Origin: JARRNJ01 sp037385045
GTDB lineage: Bacteria > Pseudomonadota > Gammaproteobacteria > JASBUN01
Length of the DNA: 20,239 nucleotides
NCBI GenBank assembly: GCA_037385045.1
Contig: JARRNJ010000078.1
Span: 1 to 20,239 of the forward strand
Direction: 5' to 3'
Shown: one piece after another, positions 1-7,409 of the stretch
Layout: every line of letters begins with the position of its first letter
How positions within the stretch are numbered: the first letter of the stretch is position 1
Notes under the pieces: generated by a model
What the model saw: the letters and a program-made list of their open reading frames with translations, nothing else
Databases searched by the model: none
What the model was told of the DNA's origin: nothing
Translations under genes and position numbers: made by a program

Positions 1-1
1 G

Positions 2-1135
2 GCCGGGCTGCTGCCGGAAATCGGCGCCAGCGCGGGCTATTCGCGTAACCGCTACGACAACGCCAACGCGCCCAACAGCTCGGGAACCGTGCGCTCCTGG
101 ACCCTGGACCTGCAACAGATGATCTACCGGCGCGACCGCTTCGTGCAGCTCAAGCAGGCGGACGCCAGCATCGGTCAGGCGGACGCCCAGTACGCCTCGG
201 CGCGCCAGAACCTGATCGTGCGCGTGGCCCAGGGCTACTTCGGCGTGTTGTCGGCGGCCGACAACGTGACCTTCGCCCAGTCTGAGAAGGCCGCCATCGG
301 CCGCCAGCTGGAGCAGGCCAGGAAGCGCTTCGAGGTGGGTATGATCGCCATCACCGACGTGCACGAGGCCAAGGCCGCCTACGACTCTGCGGCCGCCAAG
401 GAGATAGCCGCCCGCAACGCCCTGGCGAACGCCAAGGAGTCCCTGCGCGAGATCACCGGCGCGTACTACGACAACCTGGCCCAGCTCGGCCAGCAGATGC
501 CGCTGGTGTCGCCGCAGCCGAAGAAGATGGAGGCCTGGACCAAGACCGCCGAAGACCAGAACCTGCAGCTCAAGGCCAGCGAATACGCCACCCAGGTGGC
601 CAAGGAAGGGGTCGACCTGCAGCGCTCGGGGCATTACCCGACCCTGGACCTGACCGCCAGCTACGGCTACTACAAGGGCTCGTTCTCGGGCTTCGCCCAG
701 GCCGACCGCTACAACGGCTCTATCGGTCTGCAGCTCAATGTGCCGATCTACCAGGGCGGCGGCGTCAACTCGCGCATCCGCCAGGCCATGCAGCAGTACT
801 ACCAGGCGCGGGACAACCAAGAGGTGCAGCGGCGCGCAACCCTGCGCGAGACCCGCGACGCCTACCGCGGCGTGCTCACCGGCATCAGCCAGGTGCAGGC
901 ACTGCACCAGGCGGTGATCTCCAACGAGAGCGCGCTGGAGGCCACCCAGGCCGGCTTCGAGGTGGGCACCCGCACCATCGTCGACGTGCTGCTGGCCGAG
1001 AGCAATCTGTACGGTGCCAAGCGCGACTACGCCCAGTCCCGCTACGACTACATCCTCAACAGCCTGAAGCTGAAGCAGGCCGCCGGCACGCTGTCGGTGG
1101 ACGACATCAAGCAGATCAACGGCTGGCTGCAGTAG
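2..1135 (+). CDS. TolC-family outer-membrane efflux/secretion channel, N-terminus cut by window edge
   Basis: The reading frame is open from base 2 to a TAG at 1133-1135, giving about 377 residues. A full TolC is about 450-490 residues, so roughly the first 100, including the signal peptide, lie outside the window. The visible part shows the TolC (OEP) layout: long Ala/Gln/Glu-rich helices, a strand segment with the motif SASYGYYKGS-like aromatic and glycine residues (around bases 655-700), then LQLNVPIYQGGGVNSRIRQA, a hallmark of the second repeat. Near the C-terminus AGFEVGTRTIVDVLLAESNLYGAKRDYAQSRYDYI is split over bases 951-1060 and is the classic TolC C-terminal repeat. Such proteins form trimeric outer-membrane ducts for efflux pumps or type I secretion. 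The GTG at 89 is internal and not a start. TolC genes occur near waaA in some gammaproteobacteria, which fits this context. The family call is firm; the specific role (tolC versus another OEP) is not. Confidence 0.93.
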   Translation, partial: AGLLPEIGASAGYSRNRYDNANAPNSSGTVRSWTLDLQQMIYRRDRFVQLKQADASIGQADAQYASARQNLIVRVAQGYFGVLSAADNVTFAQSEKAAIGRQLEQARKRFEVGMIAITDVHEAKAAYDSAAAKEIAARNALANAKESLREITGAYYDNLAQLGQQMPLVSPQPKKMEAWTKTAEDQNLQLKASEYATQVAKEGVDLQRSGHYPTLDLTASYGYYKGSFSGFAQADRYNGSIGLQLNVPIYQGGGVNSRIRQAMQQYYQARDNQEVQRRATLRETRDAYRGVLTGISQVQALHQAVISNESALEATQAGFEVGTRTIVDVLLAESNLYGAKRDYAQSRYDYILNSLKLKQAAGTLSVDDIKQINGWLQ

Positions 1136-1150
1136 GGCGAGTAGCTGGTG

Positions 1151-1233
1151 GGTAGAATGCGTCAGGCGCGGCAGCGCGGACGCATCGCAATCCCGTGTTG
1201 CGTCCGCCCCTGCGGGCCTTGACGCAACCTACG
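1151..1233. repeat. Two-hairpin intergenic repeat, diverged relative of the 127-bp repeats at 7014 and 7229
   Basis: Just after the TolC-family stop codon the sequence contains ATGCGTC...GACGCAT (about 1158-1184) followed by GTTGCGTC...GACGCAAC (about 1197-1228). The ends GGTAGAATGCGTC and GACGCAACCTACG are imperfect inverted copies of each other. This is the same architecture as the repeats at 7014-7140 and 7229-7355: GTAGG-type ends and TGCGTC/GACGCA stems. It probably belongs to the same dispersed family. It may also act as a transcription attenuator, but there is no T-run to support an intrinsic terminator. Confidence 0.5.
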
Positions 1234-1286
1234 GCCGGCTGCGCCCCGGCGCACATTTCTTCATCGCCAAACTTCGGAGAAGCACC

Positions 1287-1817
1287 ATGACCAATCCGTT
1301 TCCCGAACCGGCTCCCGATTTCAGCGATCCCCTGGGTATGCTGCGCGCCTGCCACCAGCGCATGCTGAGCAACTGCGATCTGCTGGAGAAACTGGCCGCC
1401 CACATGGAAAAGAGCGGCGCCGACGACGACGCGCGTGCCGCCGCCCAGCGCGTGCACCGGTATTTTTCCACTGCCGCCCAGTTCCATCACCAGGACGAGG
1501 AAGAGGATGTGTTTCCGCGCCTGGTGCGCACCTCGCTGAAACTCGCCACGGTGATCAACGACCTCAAGCAGGACCACGAGAAGATCCAGGCGGCCTGGCA
1601 GGATCTGGAGCCGATGCTGCGCCAGATCCACCACATCGGCGACATGGAGATGTTCCGGCAGGTGGCCGGGAACTTCGCCAACCTCTACCGCCAGCACATC
1701 AAGGTGGAGGAACGGGAGTTCCTGGACGTGGCCCAGCACCTGCTCAGCAGCGAACAGCTGGCCGCCATCGGCGAATCCATGCAGGAGCGACGCCAGCAGG
1801 CGGATCAGGAAACCTGA
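1287..1817 (+). CDS. Hemerythrin HHE cation-binding domain protein
   Basis: This 176-residue protein starts at an ATG preceded by CGGAGA at 1275-1280, a good Shine-Dalgarno site. It is predicted to be a four-helix bundle carrying the hemerythrin-like metal ligands: H23 in ACHQRML, H67/H68 and the acidic EEED run in FHHQDEEEDVF, H97 in KQDHEKI, and H137 with E141/E142 in RQHIKVEERE. Proteins of this family bind a di-iron centre and are used for oxygen, nitric oxide or iron sensing or storage. There is no signal peptide or membrane segment, so it should be cytoplasmic. It sits 151 bp downstream of the TolC-family gene with its own ribosome-binding site and has no evident functional link to the LPS genes. 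It ends facing waaA, tail to tail. The family call is strong; the biological role is unknown. Confidence 0.9.
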   Translation: MTNPFPEPAPDFSDPLGMLRACHQRMLSNCDLLEKLAAHMEKSGADDDARAAAQRVHRYFSTAAQFHHQDEEEDVFPRLVRTSLKLATVINDLKQDHEKIQAAWQDLEPMLRQIHHIGDMEMFRQVAGNFANLYRQHIKVEEREFLDVAQHLLSSEQLAAIGESMQERRQQADQET

Positions 1818-1851
1818 ACGGGGTCAGTGGTTCGATTTGAGTGGGTCTGGA

Positions 1852-2065
1852 AACGCAGAGGACGCAGAGACGCAGAGAACGCGGAGAGGATGAATTTGTT
1901 ATTAGGGCATAGCCCTCGATTGACTAAGGCGCTACCCATTACGGTGCCTCGCCCGCTCATCGGATCACCGATATCGTGTATGGACGGGTGCGTCGTCGCC
2001 GGTATCAGAGATAGCCATCATTTATCATCGCTCGGCGTTCTCTGCGTCTCTGCGCGCTCTGCGTT
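1852..2065. repeat. Element with 33-bp imperfect terminal inverted repeats (CGCAGAG type)
   Basis: The arm at 1852-1884 (AACGCAGAGGACGCAGAGAC then GCAGAGAACGCGG) is matched in inverse orientation by 2033-2065 with three mismatches that I count. Beyond the arms a GTGGGT (left) and ACCCAC (right) also pair imperfectly, so the boundaries may reach about 1839-2076. The roughly 150-bp core is unrelated to its neighbours and holds no convincing gene. Arms made of CGCAGAG units are known as dispersed intergenic repeats in many proteobacteria. The element occupies the space between the convergent hemerythrin and waaA genes. It could be a non-autonomous MITE-like unit or a two-way transcription terminator. 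No clear target-site duplication was seen. Confidence 0.7.
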
Positions 2066-2099
2066 ATCAACCCACGCATGAAGCAACCCCCTGCGTCGG

Positions 2100-3362
2100 C
2101 TACCGCATCCACACCGAGATGATGTTCAGCAGCCGCTCCAGGGCGCCGCGGTTGGCGTCGACGAAGGCGCGGGCGCGCTCGCCGACGTTGTGGCGCAGGT
2201 TGGCGTCGCGCAGCAGCGCCTCCAGGCAGCCGGCCAGCTCGTCGCTGTCGTGCACTTTGCGCACGCCGCCGACCTCTTCCAGCATGCGGGTGATTTCCTC
2301 GAAGTTGAAGGTATGGGGCCCGATCACGACCGCGACGCCCAGCGCCGCCGGCTCCAGCAGGTTGTGGCCGCCCACCGGCACCATGCTGCCGCCGACGAAG
2401 GCCACGTCGGCGGCGCCGTACAGCAACGTGAGCTCGCCCAGGGTGTCGCCGAGATAAACGTCGGTGTCCGCCTCCACCTGTTCCTGGGCGGCGCGGGATG
2501 CCACCTTGAAGCCGCGCCGCCGGCACAGGGCGCCGGCGCCGGCGAAGCGCTCGGGGTGGCGCGGCACCAGCACCAGCAGGCAGTCGGGCACCGACTTGCG
2601 CACCTGGGCAAAGGCATCGAGGACCTGCCCCTCCTCGCCTTCGTGGGTGCTGCCGGCGACCCAGACCGGCCGCGCATTGCCAAGCTGCAGGCGCAGCACT
2701 TCGGCCTGCTCGCGCAGGCTGGCGGGCAGCTTCAGGTCGAACTTGATGCTGCCCGTGATCCGCAGCCGGGCCCGGTCGGCGCCCAGGTCGAGAAACCGGT
2801 CCGCATCGGCCTGGCCCTGGGCGGCAATCACCGTCACCTGGGCCAGGGTGTCGCGGATCAGGCTGCGCACCCGGGCATAGCCCCGTGCCGAGCGCGCCGA
2901 CAGGCGGGCGTTGGCCACCACCACCGGAATGCGCCGGGCGCTGCAGCCGTGAAACAGGTTGGGCCACAGCTCGGTTTCCATGATCACGGCGATGCGCGGG
3001 CGGTAGCGGTTCAGGAACCGGCGCACAGCGCCGGGCAGGTCGTAGGGTACGTAGACATGGGCGACGCGGTCGCCGAACAGCTCCCGCACCCGCTGCGAGC
3101 CCGTGGGCGTGGTGGTGGTCACCACCACCGGATGGGACGGCTGGCGCGCCAGCAGCGCCTCCACCAGCGGCACCGCCGCCTGCACCTCGCCCACCGACAC
3201 CGCGTGCACCCACAGGAACGGTTCCGGCTCCCGGGCGCGGTACAAGGCGAAGCGCTCGCCCCAGCGCCGCCGGTAGTCGGGGGCGCGCCGGCTGCGCCAC
3301 AGCAGCCGCACCAGCACCGCCGGCACCAGCAGATACAACGCCAGGGTATAGATGAACCTCAT
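2100..3362 (-). CDS. waaA: 3-deoxy-D-manno-octulosonic acid (Kdo) transferase
   Basis: This 420-residue GT30 enzyme (E. coli WaaA has 425) transfers Kdo from CMP-Kdo to the lipid A precursor at the cytoplasmic face of the inner membrane. The start is the ATG at 3362, giving MRFIYTLALYLLVPAVLVRL, the usual N-terminal membrane anchor. The catalytic glutamate is E59 in HAVSVGEVQAA, as in the family. Further family motifs are VVVTTTTPTGSQR, VIMETELWPNL, VNARLS-like VVANARLSARS, GSTHEGEE, and the CMP-binding region AFVGGSMVPVGGHNLLEPAA. The ATG overlaps the stop of the aldo/keto reductase as ATGA, pointing to translational coupling at the end of a minus-strand operon that includes hldE upstream. 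An in-frame extension upstream of 3362 is only a shadow of the reductase gene. Whether it adds one or two Kdo residues cannot be told from sequence. Confidence 0.96.
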   Translation of the reverse strand: MRFIYTLALYLLVPAVLVRLLWRSRRAPDYRRRWGERFALYRAREPEPFLWVHAVSVGEVQAAVPLVEALLARQPSHPVVVTTTTPTGSQRVRELFGDRVAHVYVPYDLPGAVRRFLNRYRPRIAVIMETELWPNLFHGCSARRIPVVVANARLSARSARGYARVRSLIRDTLAQVTVIAAQGQADADRFLDLGADRARLRITGSIKFDLKLPASLREQAEVLRLQLGNARPVWVAGSTHEGEEGQVLDAFAQVRKSVPDCLLVLVPRHPERFAGAGALCRRRGFKVASRAAQEQVEADTDVYLGDTLGELTLLYGAADVAFVGGSMVPVGGHNLLEPAALGVAVVIGPHTFNFEEITRMLEEVGGVRKVHDSDELAGCLEALLRDANLRHNVGERARAFVDANRGALERLLNIISVWMR

Positions 3363-4165
3363 CCGCGCGCCCCGGCGGCCAGTTCGCGCAGCACCCGCTC
3401 GGTGACGGCCACGTTGTCGCGCAGGTGGCCGGGATTGATGGTGCCCACGGTCACGGCGCTGACGCCGGGCCGGCTGAATACGTAGCGCAGCGACGCTTCG
3501 ACCCCGGCGCCGCCGGCGGTGCGGTCGGCGTGGCCGCTCTCCAACGCCTTCTTCACCAGCACCCCCTTGCCCAGCCGGTGCGCGGCTTCGATCACCGGCA
3601 GGTCGCTGGCATCTGACAAATTGCAGGTGGCCATCACCACGTCGGTGTGTTCGACGATCCACAGGCCGCCGTCGACGGTCTTGGTGGACATGCCGTAGGC
3701 GCGCACCAGCCCTTCGCGCTTGAGCGCGGCCAGGGTCGCCAACACCTCTTCCTGCTCGATGATGTGCAGGTCGTCGCCATCGGAGTGCACCAGCACCACG
3801 TCCAGACAGTCGCGGTGCAGGCGGCGCAGGCTGCGTTCGACACTGGCGCGGGTAGCCGCGGCACTGTAATCGAACGACGAACGGCCCTGCTCGAACGCCT
3901 CGCCGACCTTGGTGACGATGACCCAGTTCCGATCCGCGGGCAGCAGCCGGCCCAGGCGCTCCTCGCTGTTGCCGTAGGCGGGCGCGGTATCGATGAGGTT
4001 GATGCCCAGGTCGGCGGCCAGGGCCAGCAGCTCGCGCACGGCCCGGTCATCGGGAATGTTGAATCCGTGCGGGTACTTCACTTGTTGGTTGCGGCCGAGC
4101 TTCACCGTACCCAGGCCCAGGGGACTGACGGCGATGCCGGTGGATCCCAGTGGTCTCAGCTCCAT
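3359..4165 (-). CDS. Aldo/keto reductase
   Basis: This 268-residue protein is of the AKR superfamily, NAD(P)H-dependent TIM-barrel oxidoreductases, and is somewhat shorter than the usual 300-330. The catalytic tetrad is visible: D59 and Y64 in LIDTAPAYGNSEERLG, K86 in VIVTKVGEA, and H127 in DVVLVHSDGDD. I chose the ATG at 4165 because the minus strand carries GAGGAG a few bases upstream; the GTG at 4183 would add six residues without such a site. The start overlaps the stop of the FAD oxidoreductase by 10 bp, and the stop overlaps the waaA start by 4 bp. The gene is therefore locked into a waaA operon, although no step of standard LPS synthesis needs it. The substrate is unknown. It may act with the adjacent oxidoreductase, but that is only inferred from position. 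Confidence 0.9.
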   Translation of the reverse strand: MELRPLGSTGIAVSPLGLGTVKLGRNQQVKYPHGFNIPDDRAVRELLALAADLGINLIDTAPAYGNSEERLGRLLPADRNWVIVTKVGEAFEQGRSSFDYSAAATRASVERSLRRLHRDCLDVVLVHSDGDDLHIIEQEEVLATLAALKREGLVRAYGMSTKTVDGGLWIVEHTDVVMATCNLSDASDLPVIEAAHRLGKGVLVKKALESGHADRTAGGAGVEASLRYVFSRPGVSAVTVGTINPGHLRDNVAVTERVLRELAAGARG

Positions 4166-5313
4166 TGCAGCTCCTCGTCCCACGGCAGCGGCGCCATCGG
4201 CGGCCGGGGCCAGGACGGCAGCGCGCCTTCGCCGTGGGGCTCGAGATCTTCATCGGTCAGCAGCGCCAGCACCTCGTCTGCCAGGGCCGGCGCCAGGGCC
4301 AGTTTGGTGGGCCAGACGGTGATCACCCGGCGCTGCTCGTCCACGAACACCCCTTCCGGACGGCGCCCGCCCGGCTGTACCGGCTCCGCCCGGTCGATGC
4401 GCAACGTTGCCCACTGGCAGCCGCCGAAGTCGACCCAAGGCAGCAGCTCAGTCAGCTCGGCCCGGGCCGCGGCAAGCTGCTGTTCGCGGTTGCGCGCCAC
4501 ACCCTGCTCGGCCAGCTCACCGCCCAGGTACCACACCAGGCGCCCGTCGGCGTCGTGATGGCTGGTCACCGTGAGGCGCGGGTTGGTGCTGGCCCCCAGA
4601 CAGTGGGCGAACAGTTCGCCCGGCAGGGTGCCGCGCACCAGGGCCATGTGCAGAGGCCGGCGCTGCATGGCCGGAGTAGCGTGGCCGATGGACTGCAGCA
4701 GAGCGGCGTTGCCGGCGCCGGCGGCGAACAGCACCCGGCGGGCGGAGACGCGCAGCCGATTCTCGCCCGCCGACAAGGCGGCGCCGAGAATAGCGTCGCG
4801 GTGGGGCTGTGCCAGCGCTGAAACCAGCGATGCGGTATCCAGCACCGGCTCGTCCAGGCGGTAGACGCGGCCCCGGAACGCCGGGTCGCAGAATACCGGC
4901 GGCAGGGCGTCACCCTCCACCGCCTCCACCCGGCTGCGCATGGCATGGCTGGCGAAGAAACCGGCCAGCCGCGACGCCACACCGCCAGTGGACCACAAGT
5001 ACTGATGCGATGACAGCAGCCGCACGCCGGCGAGGTCCAGCTCGCCGCGCCCTTCGAGACATGCGCGCCAGCGCCCGGGCATGGCGGCCACGGCGTGGGC
5101 CGATTGGCTGAGGCTGCCGCCGAAGGTGTATTTGGTGCCGCCGTGAATGATGCCCTGGGAGTACCGGGTCTGGCCGGCACCCAGGGCCTCGCTCTCGATC
5201 AGCAGCGCGCGGTAGCCCTGCCCCCGCAGGCGGTCCAGCAGCCAAAGTCCGGCGATGCCGCCGCCGAAGATCAGGACGTCGGTGTGGACGATGGTTTGGG
5301 GTTCTTTCGACAT
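4156..5313 (-). CDS. FAD-dependent oxidoreductase, DAO-like
   Basis: The N-terminus TDVLIFGGGIAGLWLLDRLR is a dinucleotide-binding Rossmann fold with GGGIAG at residues 17-22, counting from MSKEP. It is followed by LLIESEALGAGQT and then SQGIIHGGTKY, typical of D-amino-acid oxidase-like (DAO) flavoproteins. A second FAD contact is likely at RRVLFAAGAGNAALL. The protein has about 385 residues. I chose the ATG at 5313 because homologous folds begin 10-15 residues before the glycine-rich loop; ATG 5340 and TTG 5364 are in-frame alternatives, and none has a clear ribosome-binding site. No signal peptide or membrane helix was seen, so it is probably cytoplasmic. It lies 157 bp downstream of hldE and overlaps the aldo/keto reductase. 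The electron acceptor and substrate are unknown. Confidence 0.88.
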   Translation of the reverse strand: MSKEPQTIVHTDVLIFGGGIAGLWLLDRLRGQGYRALLIESEALGAGQTRYSQGIIHGGTKYTFGGSLSQSAHAVAAMPGRWRACLEGRGELDLAGVRLLSSHQYLWSTGGVASRLAGFFASHAMRSRVEAVEGDALPPVFCDPAFRGRVYRLDEPVLDTASLVSALAQPHRDAILGAALSAGENRLRVSARRVLFAAGAGNAALLQSIGHATPAMQRRPLHMALVRGTLPGELFAHCLGASTNPRLTVTSHHDADGRLVWYLGGELAEQGVARNREQQLAAARAELTELLPWVDFGGCQWATLRIDRAEPVQPGGRRPEGVFVDEQRRVITVWPTKLALAPALADEVLALLTDEDLEPHGEGALPSWPRPPMAPLPWDEELQWS

Positions 5314-5340
5314 CAGGGGCGGAACGGAATGGTGGTGCAT

Positions 5341-5460
5341 TCGGAACGGAAGAGAAAAGAGCAAAAATGAAAGAGCAAAGGACCCATGTTCAAATCAGAT
5401 CGAATCGTGCACCGCCGGCGCACACTTTCCCTTTACCCTTTGCCCTTTCCTATTTCCCCT
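5341..5460. repeat. Purine/pyrimidine-rich imperfect inverted repeat with G-tract run on the minus strand
   Basis: Between hldE and the FAD oxidoreductase, an A/G-rich arm at about 5341-5383 (AGAGAAAAGAGCAAAAATGA) loosely mirrors a C/T-rich arm at about 5425-5460 (CTTTCCCTTTACCCTTTGCC). On the transcribed (minus) strand the second arm reads as four G-tracts: GGGG, then GGG three times, with loops of about 10, 4 and 4 bases. That would satisfy a relaxed but not a strict quadruplex pattern. The stretch has no gene. It could be a dispersed intergenic repeat or an RNA structure between hldE and the downstream genes. Confidence 0.4.
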
Positions 5461-5470
5461 CATATTGAGA

Positions 5471-6907
5471 CTACTCCCCTTCACTTTGGCGGATCGCTTC
5501 AATCAGCCGCGTCGTCGATATATCCGCGACATAATCCATCACCATCACCTTGCCGCCCGCATCGCGTACGCACTTGCCGCCGGGGATCCTGTCGGGATCG
5601 TTGTCGCCGCCCTTGACCAGGATGTCCGGAGCCACGCGGCAGATGAGCCGCTCCGGGGTGTCCTCGGAAAACGGCACCACCCAGTCGACACAGGCGAGGG
5701 CCGCGAGCACCGTCATGCGCCGTTCGTGGGCGTTGACCGGACGGCCTTCGCCCTTGAGGCGGCGCACCGAATCGTCGTCGTTGACCGCCACGATCAGCCG
5801 GTCGCCGAGGCGCCGTGCCTGCTCCAGGTAGGTGACGTGGCCGGCGTGGAGGATGTCGAAACAGCCGTTGGTCATGACGATGGTCTCGCCATGGGCGCGG
5901 GCCACGTCCACCGCCTCCAGCAGCTGCGATTCGGTCAGCACGCCGTTGCCGGACTCCTGCTCCACCTGCAGCGCCCGGTACAGCTCCGGCACGGTGACGG
6001 CGGCGGTGCCCAGCTTGCCGACCACGATGCCCGCGGCCAGGTTGGCGAGCGCGGTGGAGCCGGCCAGGTCCATGCCGGCGGCCAGGGCCGCGGCCAGCAC
6101 CGAGATCACGGTATCGCCGGCGCCGGTGACATCGAACACTTCGCGCGCCCGGGTGGGCATGTGCAGCACTGGTTGGCCCGCCTGCAGCAGCGTCACACCG
6201 TGCTCGCTGCGGGTGATGAGCAGCGCCTGCAGATCCAGCTCCTGCATCAGCGCCCCGCCCTTCTCGACGATGTCGTCCTCGTTGGCGCAGGGGCCGACCA
6301 CCGCCTCGAACTCGCGCAGGTTGGGGGTAAGGACGGTGGCGCCGCGGTAGAGGCCGAACTCGGCGCCCTTGGGATCCACCAGCACCGGCTTGCCCGCCGC
6401 CCGCGCGCTGCCGATCAGGTCCTGCACCAGTGGGCGCAGTGTGCCTTTGCTGTAGTCGGACAGCACCACCACGTCGGCGTCGGCCAGCGCCCGCTGCGCC
6501 CGGTGCAGCAGTGCCGCAGCGTCGTAGCCGCCGAAGCCGTCCTCGAAGTCGAGCCGGATCAGCTGCTGGTGGCGGCTGATCACCCGCAGCTTGGTCACCG
6601 TCGGGCAATGGCCGAGGCGGTGGAACCCGCATTCGATCCCGGCCGCCTGCAGGCGCTGCTCCAGCACCCGCGCCGGCTCGTCGTCGCCGGTCACCCCCAT
6701 CACCGCCGCCGCGGCGCCCAGGGAGGCGATGTTGAGGCCGACGTTGCCGGCGCCGCCGGGGCGTTCCTCGACCTCCCCCACGTGCACCACCGGCACCGGC
6801 GCCTCGGGGGAAATGCGCGAGGTGTTGCCGTGCCAGTAGCGGTCCAACATGACGTCGCCGACCACCAGGACACGGGCGGTATCGAATGCCGGAATCTCGA
6901 GTCTCAT
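5471..6907 (-). CDS. hldE: Bifunctional D-glycero-beta-D-manno-heptose-7-phosphate kinase / heptose 1-phosphate adenylyltransferase
   Basis: This 478-residue protein is the same size as E. coli HldE (477) and joins two enzymes of ADP-heptose synthesis, the donor for the LPS inner core. Residues 1 to about 320 are a PfkB/ribokinase-type kinase with GGAGN at 51-55 and DVTGAGDT at 259-266, where D265 is the expected catalytic base. From about residue 343 follows a nucleotidyltransferase domain, TNGCFDILHAGHVTYLEQA, with the HAGH signature at 354-357, then VNDDDSVRRLKGEGRPVN and LVKGGDN. Both active sites look intact. The protein is cytoplasmic. The ATG at 6907 has no strong ribosome-binding site, but a TATGAT box lies about 34 bases upstream. 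It leads a minus-strand group with two oxidoreductases and waaA, and is divergent from lpxL. Confidence 0.97.
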   Translation of the reverse strand: MRLEIPAFDTARVLVVGDVMLDRYWHGNTSRISPEAPVPVVHVGEVEERPGGAGNVGLNIASLGAAAAVMGVTGDDEPARVLEQRLQAAGIECGFHRLGHCPTVTKLRVISRHQQLIRLDFEDGFGGYDAAALLHRAQRALADADVVVLSDYSKGTLRPLVQDLIGSARAAGKPVLVDPKGAEFGLYRGATVLTPNLREFEAVVGPCANEDDIVEKGGALMQELDLQALLITRSEHGVTLLQAGQPVLHMPTRAREVFDVTGAGDTVISVLAAALAAGMDLAGSTALANLAAGIVVGKLGTAAVTVPELYRALQVEQESGNGVLTESQLLEAVDVARAHGETIVMTNGCFDILHAGHVTYLEQARRLGDRLIVAVNDDDSVRRLKGEGRPVNAHERRMTVLAALACVDWVVPFSEDTPERLICRVAPDILVKGGDNDPDRIPGGKCVRDAGGKVMVMDYVADISTTRLIEAIRQSEGE

Positions 6908-6940
6908 AACCGTTGGATTGCAGGGGCCAAAGTTCGGGGA

Positions 6941-6946
6941 ATCATA
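6941..6946 (-). promoter_or_regulatory. Candidate -10 box for hldE
   Basis: The minus strand reads TGATATGATTCC here. TATGAT matches five of six bases of the sigma-70 -10 consensus and would give a leader of about 30 bases before the hldE ATG. No good -35 hexamer is found at 16-19 bp, so this is tentative. Confidence 0.33.
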
Positions 6947-7013
6947 TCACAGGGTGGCCGTACCGGCTTGGCGCGGCAACCGCGCTCTGAAGCGACACGC
7001 CGCCGGCAGCCTA

Positions 7014-7140
7014 CGTAGGGTGCGTCGACCGAAGGTGACGCACCGATGGCGAGTTCGGACCCGCGCGACCCGTCACGCCGGTGCCGGAAGGACGCGGCGG
7101 TGCGTTGCCGCCTGCGGCAGCGAACGCACCCTACGTGCTG
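7014..7140. repeat. 127-bp two-hairpin repeat, copy A
   Basis: This copy begins CGTAGGGTGCGT and ends ACGCACCCTACG followed by TGCTG, so its ends form a 12-bp perfect inverted repeat. Inside, GGTGCGTC/GACGCACC and GGTGCGTT/AACGCACC each close a hairpin. It matches copy B (7229-7355) base for base except for five substitutions that I count, without gaps. It lies in the control region between the divergent hldE and lpxL genes and contains no gene. It resembles the dispersed GGGTGCG-type intergenic repeats of gammaproteobacteria, perhaps moved by a transposase encoded elsewhere. Confidence 0.8.
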
Positions 7141-7228
7141 AGGCTCCAGCCATTGCCGCCGGTCGCGGCCAACGTCCACTCCTACCAGGGCCGGGTGGCG
7201 AGTTGCGCGTTGCGAGGGACGACAGTGT

Positions 7229-7355
7229 CGTAGGGTGCGTCGACCGAAGGTGACGCACCGATGGCGAGTTCGGACCCGCACGACGGGTCACGCCGGTGCC
7301 GGAAGGACACGGCGGCGCGTTGCCGCCTGCGGCAGCGAACGCACCCTACGTGCTG
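7229..7355. repeat. 127-bp two-hairpin repeat, copy B
   Basis: This is a direct repeat of copy A, about 96% identical by hand count (five substitutions in 127 bases) and in the same orientation. An 88-bp spacer (7141-7228) shows no similarity to either copy. The copy ends about 20 bp before a TATACT box in front of lpxL, so its terminal bases would fall in the -35 zone of that putative promoter. The near identity suggests recent duplication or conversion. Confidence 0.8.
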
Positions 7356-7375
7356 CGTCGCCCCGTGCGCCGCGA

Positions 7376-7381
7376 TATACT
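7376..7381 (+). promoter_or_regulatory. Candidate -10 box for lpxL
   Basis: TATACT, five of six matches to the -10 consensus, sits 28 bases before the lpxL ATG. The -35 position at 17 bp spacing holds CTGCGT, a poor match that comes from the end of repeat copy B. Weak evidence, given mainly because it is the best promoter-like site before this gene group. Confidence 0.33.
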
Positions 7382-7409
7382 ACCGGCTACTTGTCCATAT
7401 CGGTTCACC

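Noticed and set aside
1827..2081. 84-codon plus-strand frame over the inverted-repeat element
   Set aside because: It starts without a ribosome-binding site and translates the repeat arms; no motif.
2190..3485. Plus-strand 431-codon frame opposite waaA
   Set aside because: Shadow of waaA: repetitive Ala/Gly/His/Gln composition, no domain motif, and no reason to prefer it over the conserved Kdo transferase.
5255..7018. Plus-strand open frame of 587 codons opposite hldE
   Set aside because: It is antisense to a complete, motif-verified hldE; its His/Gln/Gly/Arg-rich composition is the usual reverse-complement shadow in GC-rich DNA.
7014..7355. Direct repeats considered as a CRISPR array
   Set aside because: There are only two long copies with internal hairpins and inverted ends, an 88-bp spacer and no cas genes, so they are dispersed intergenic repeats instead.
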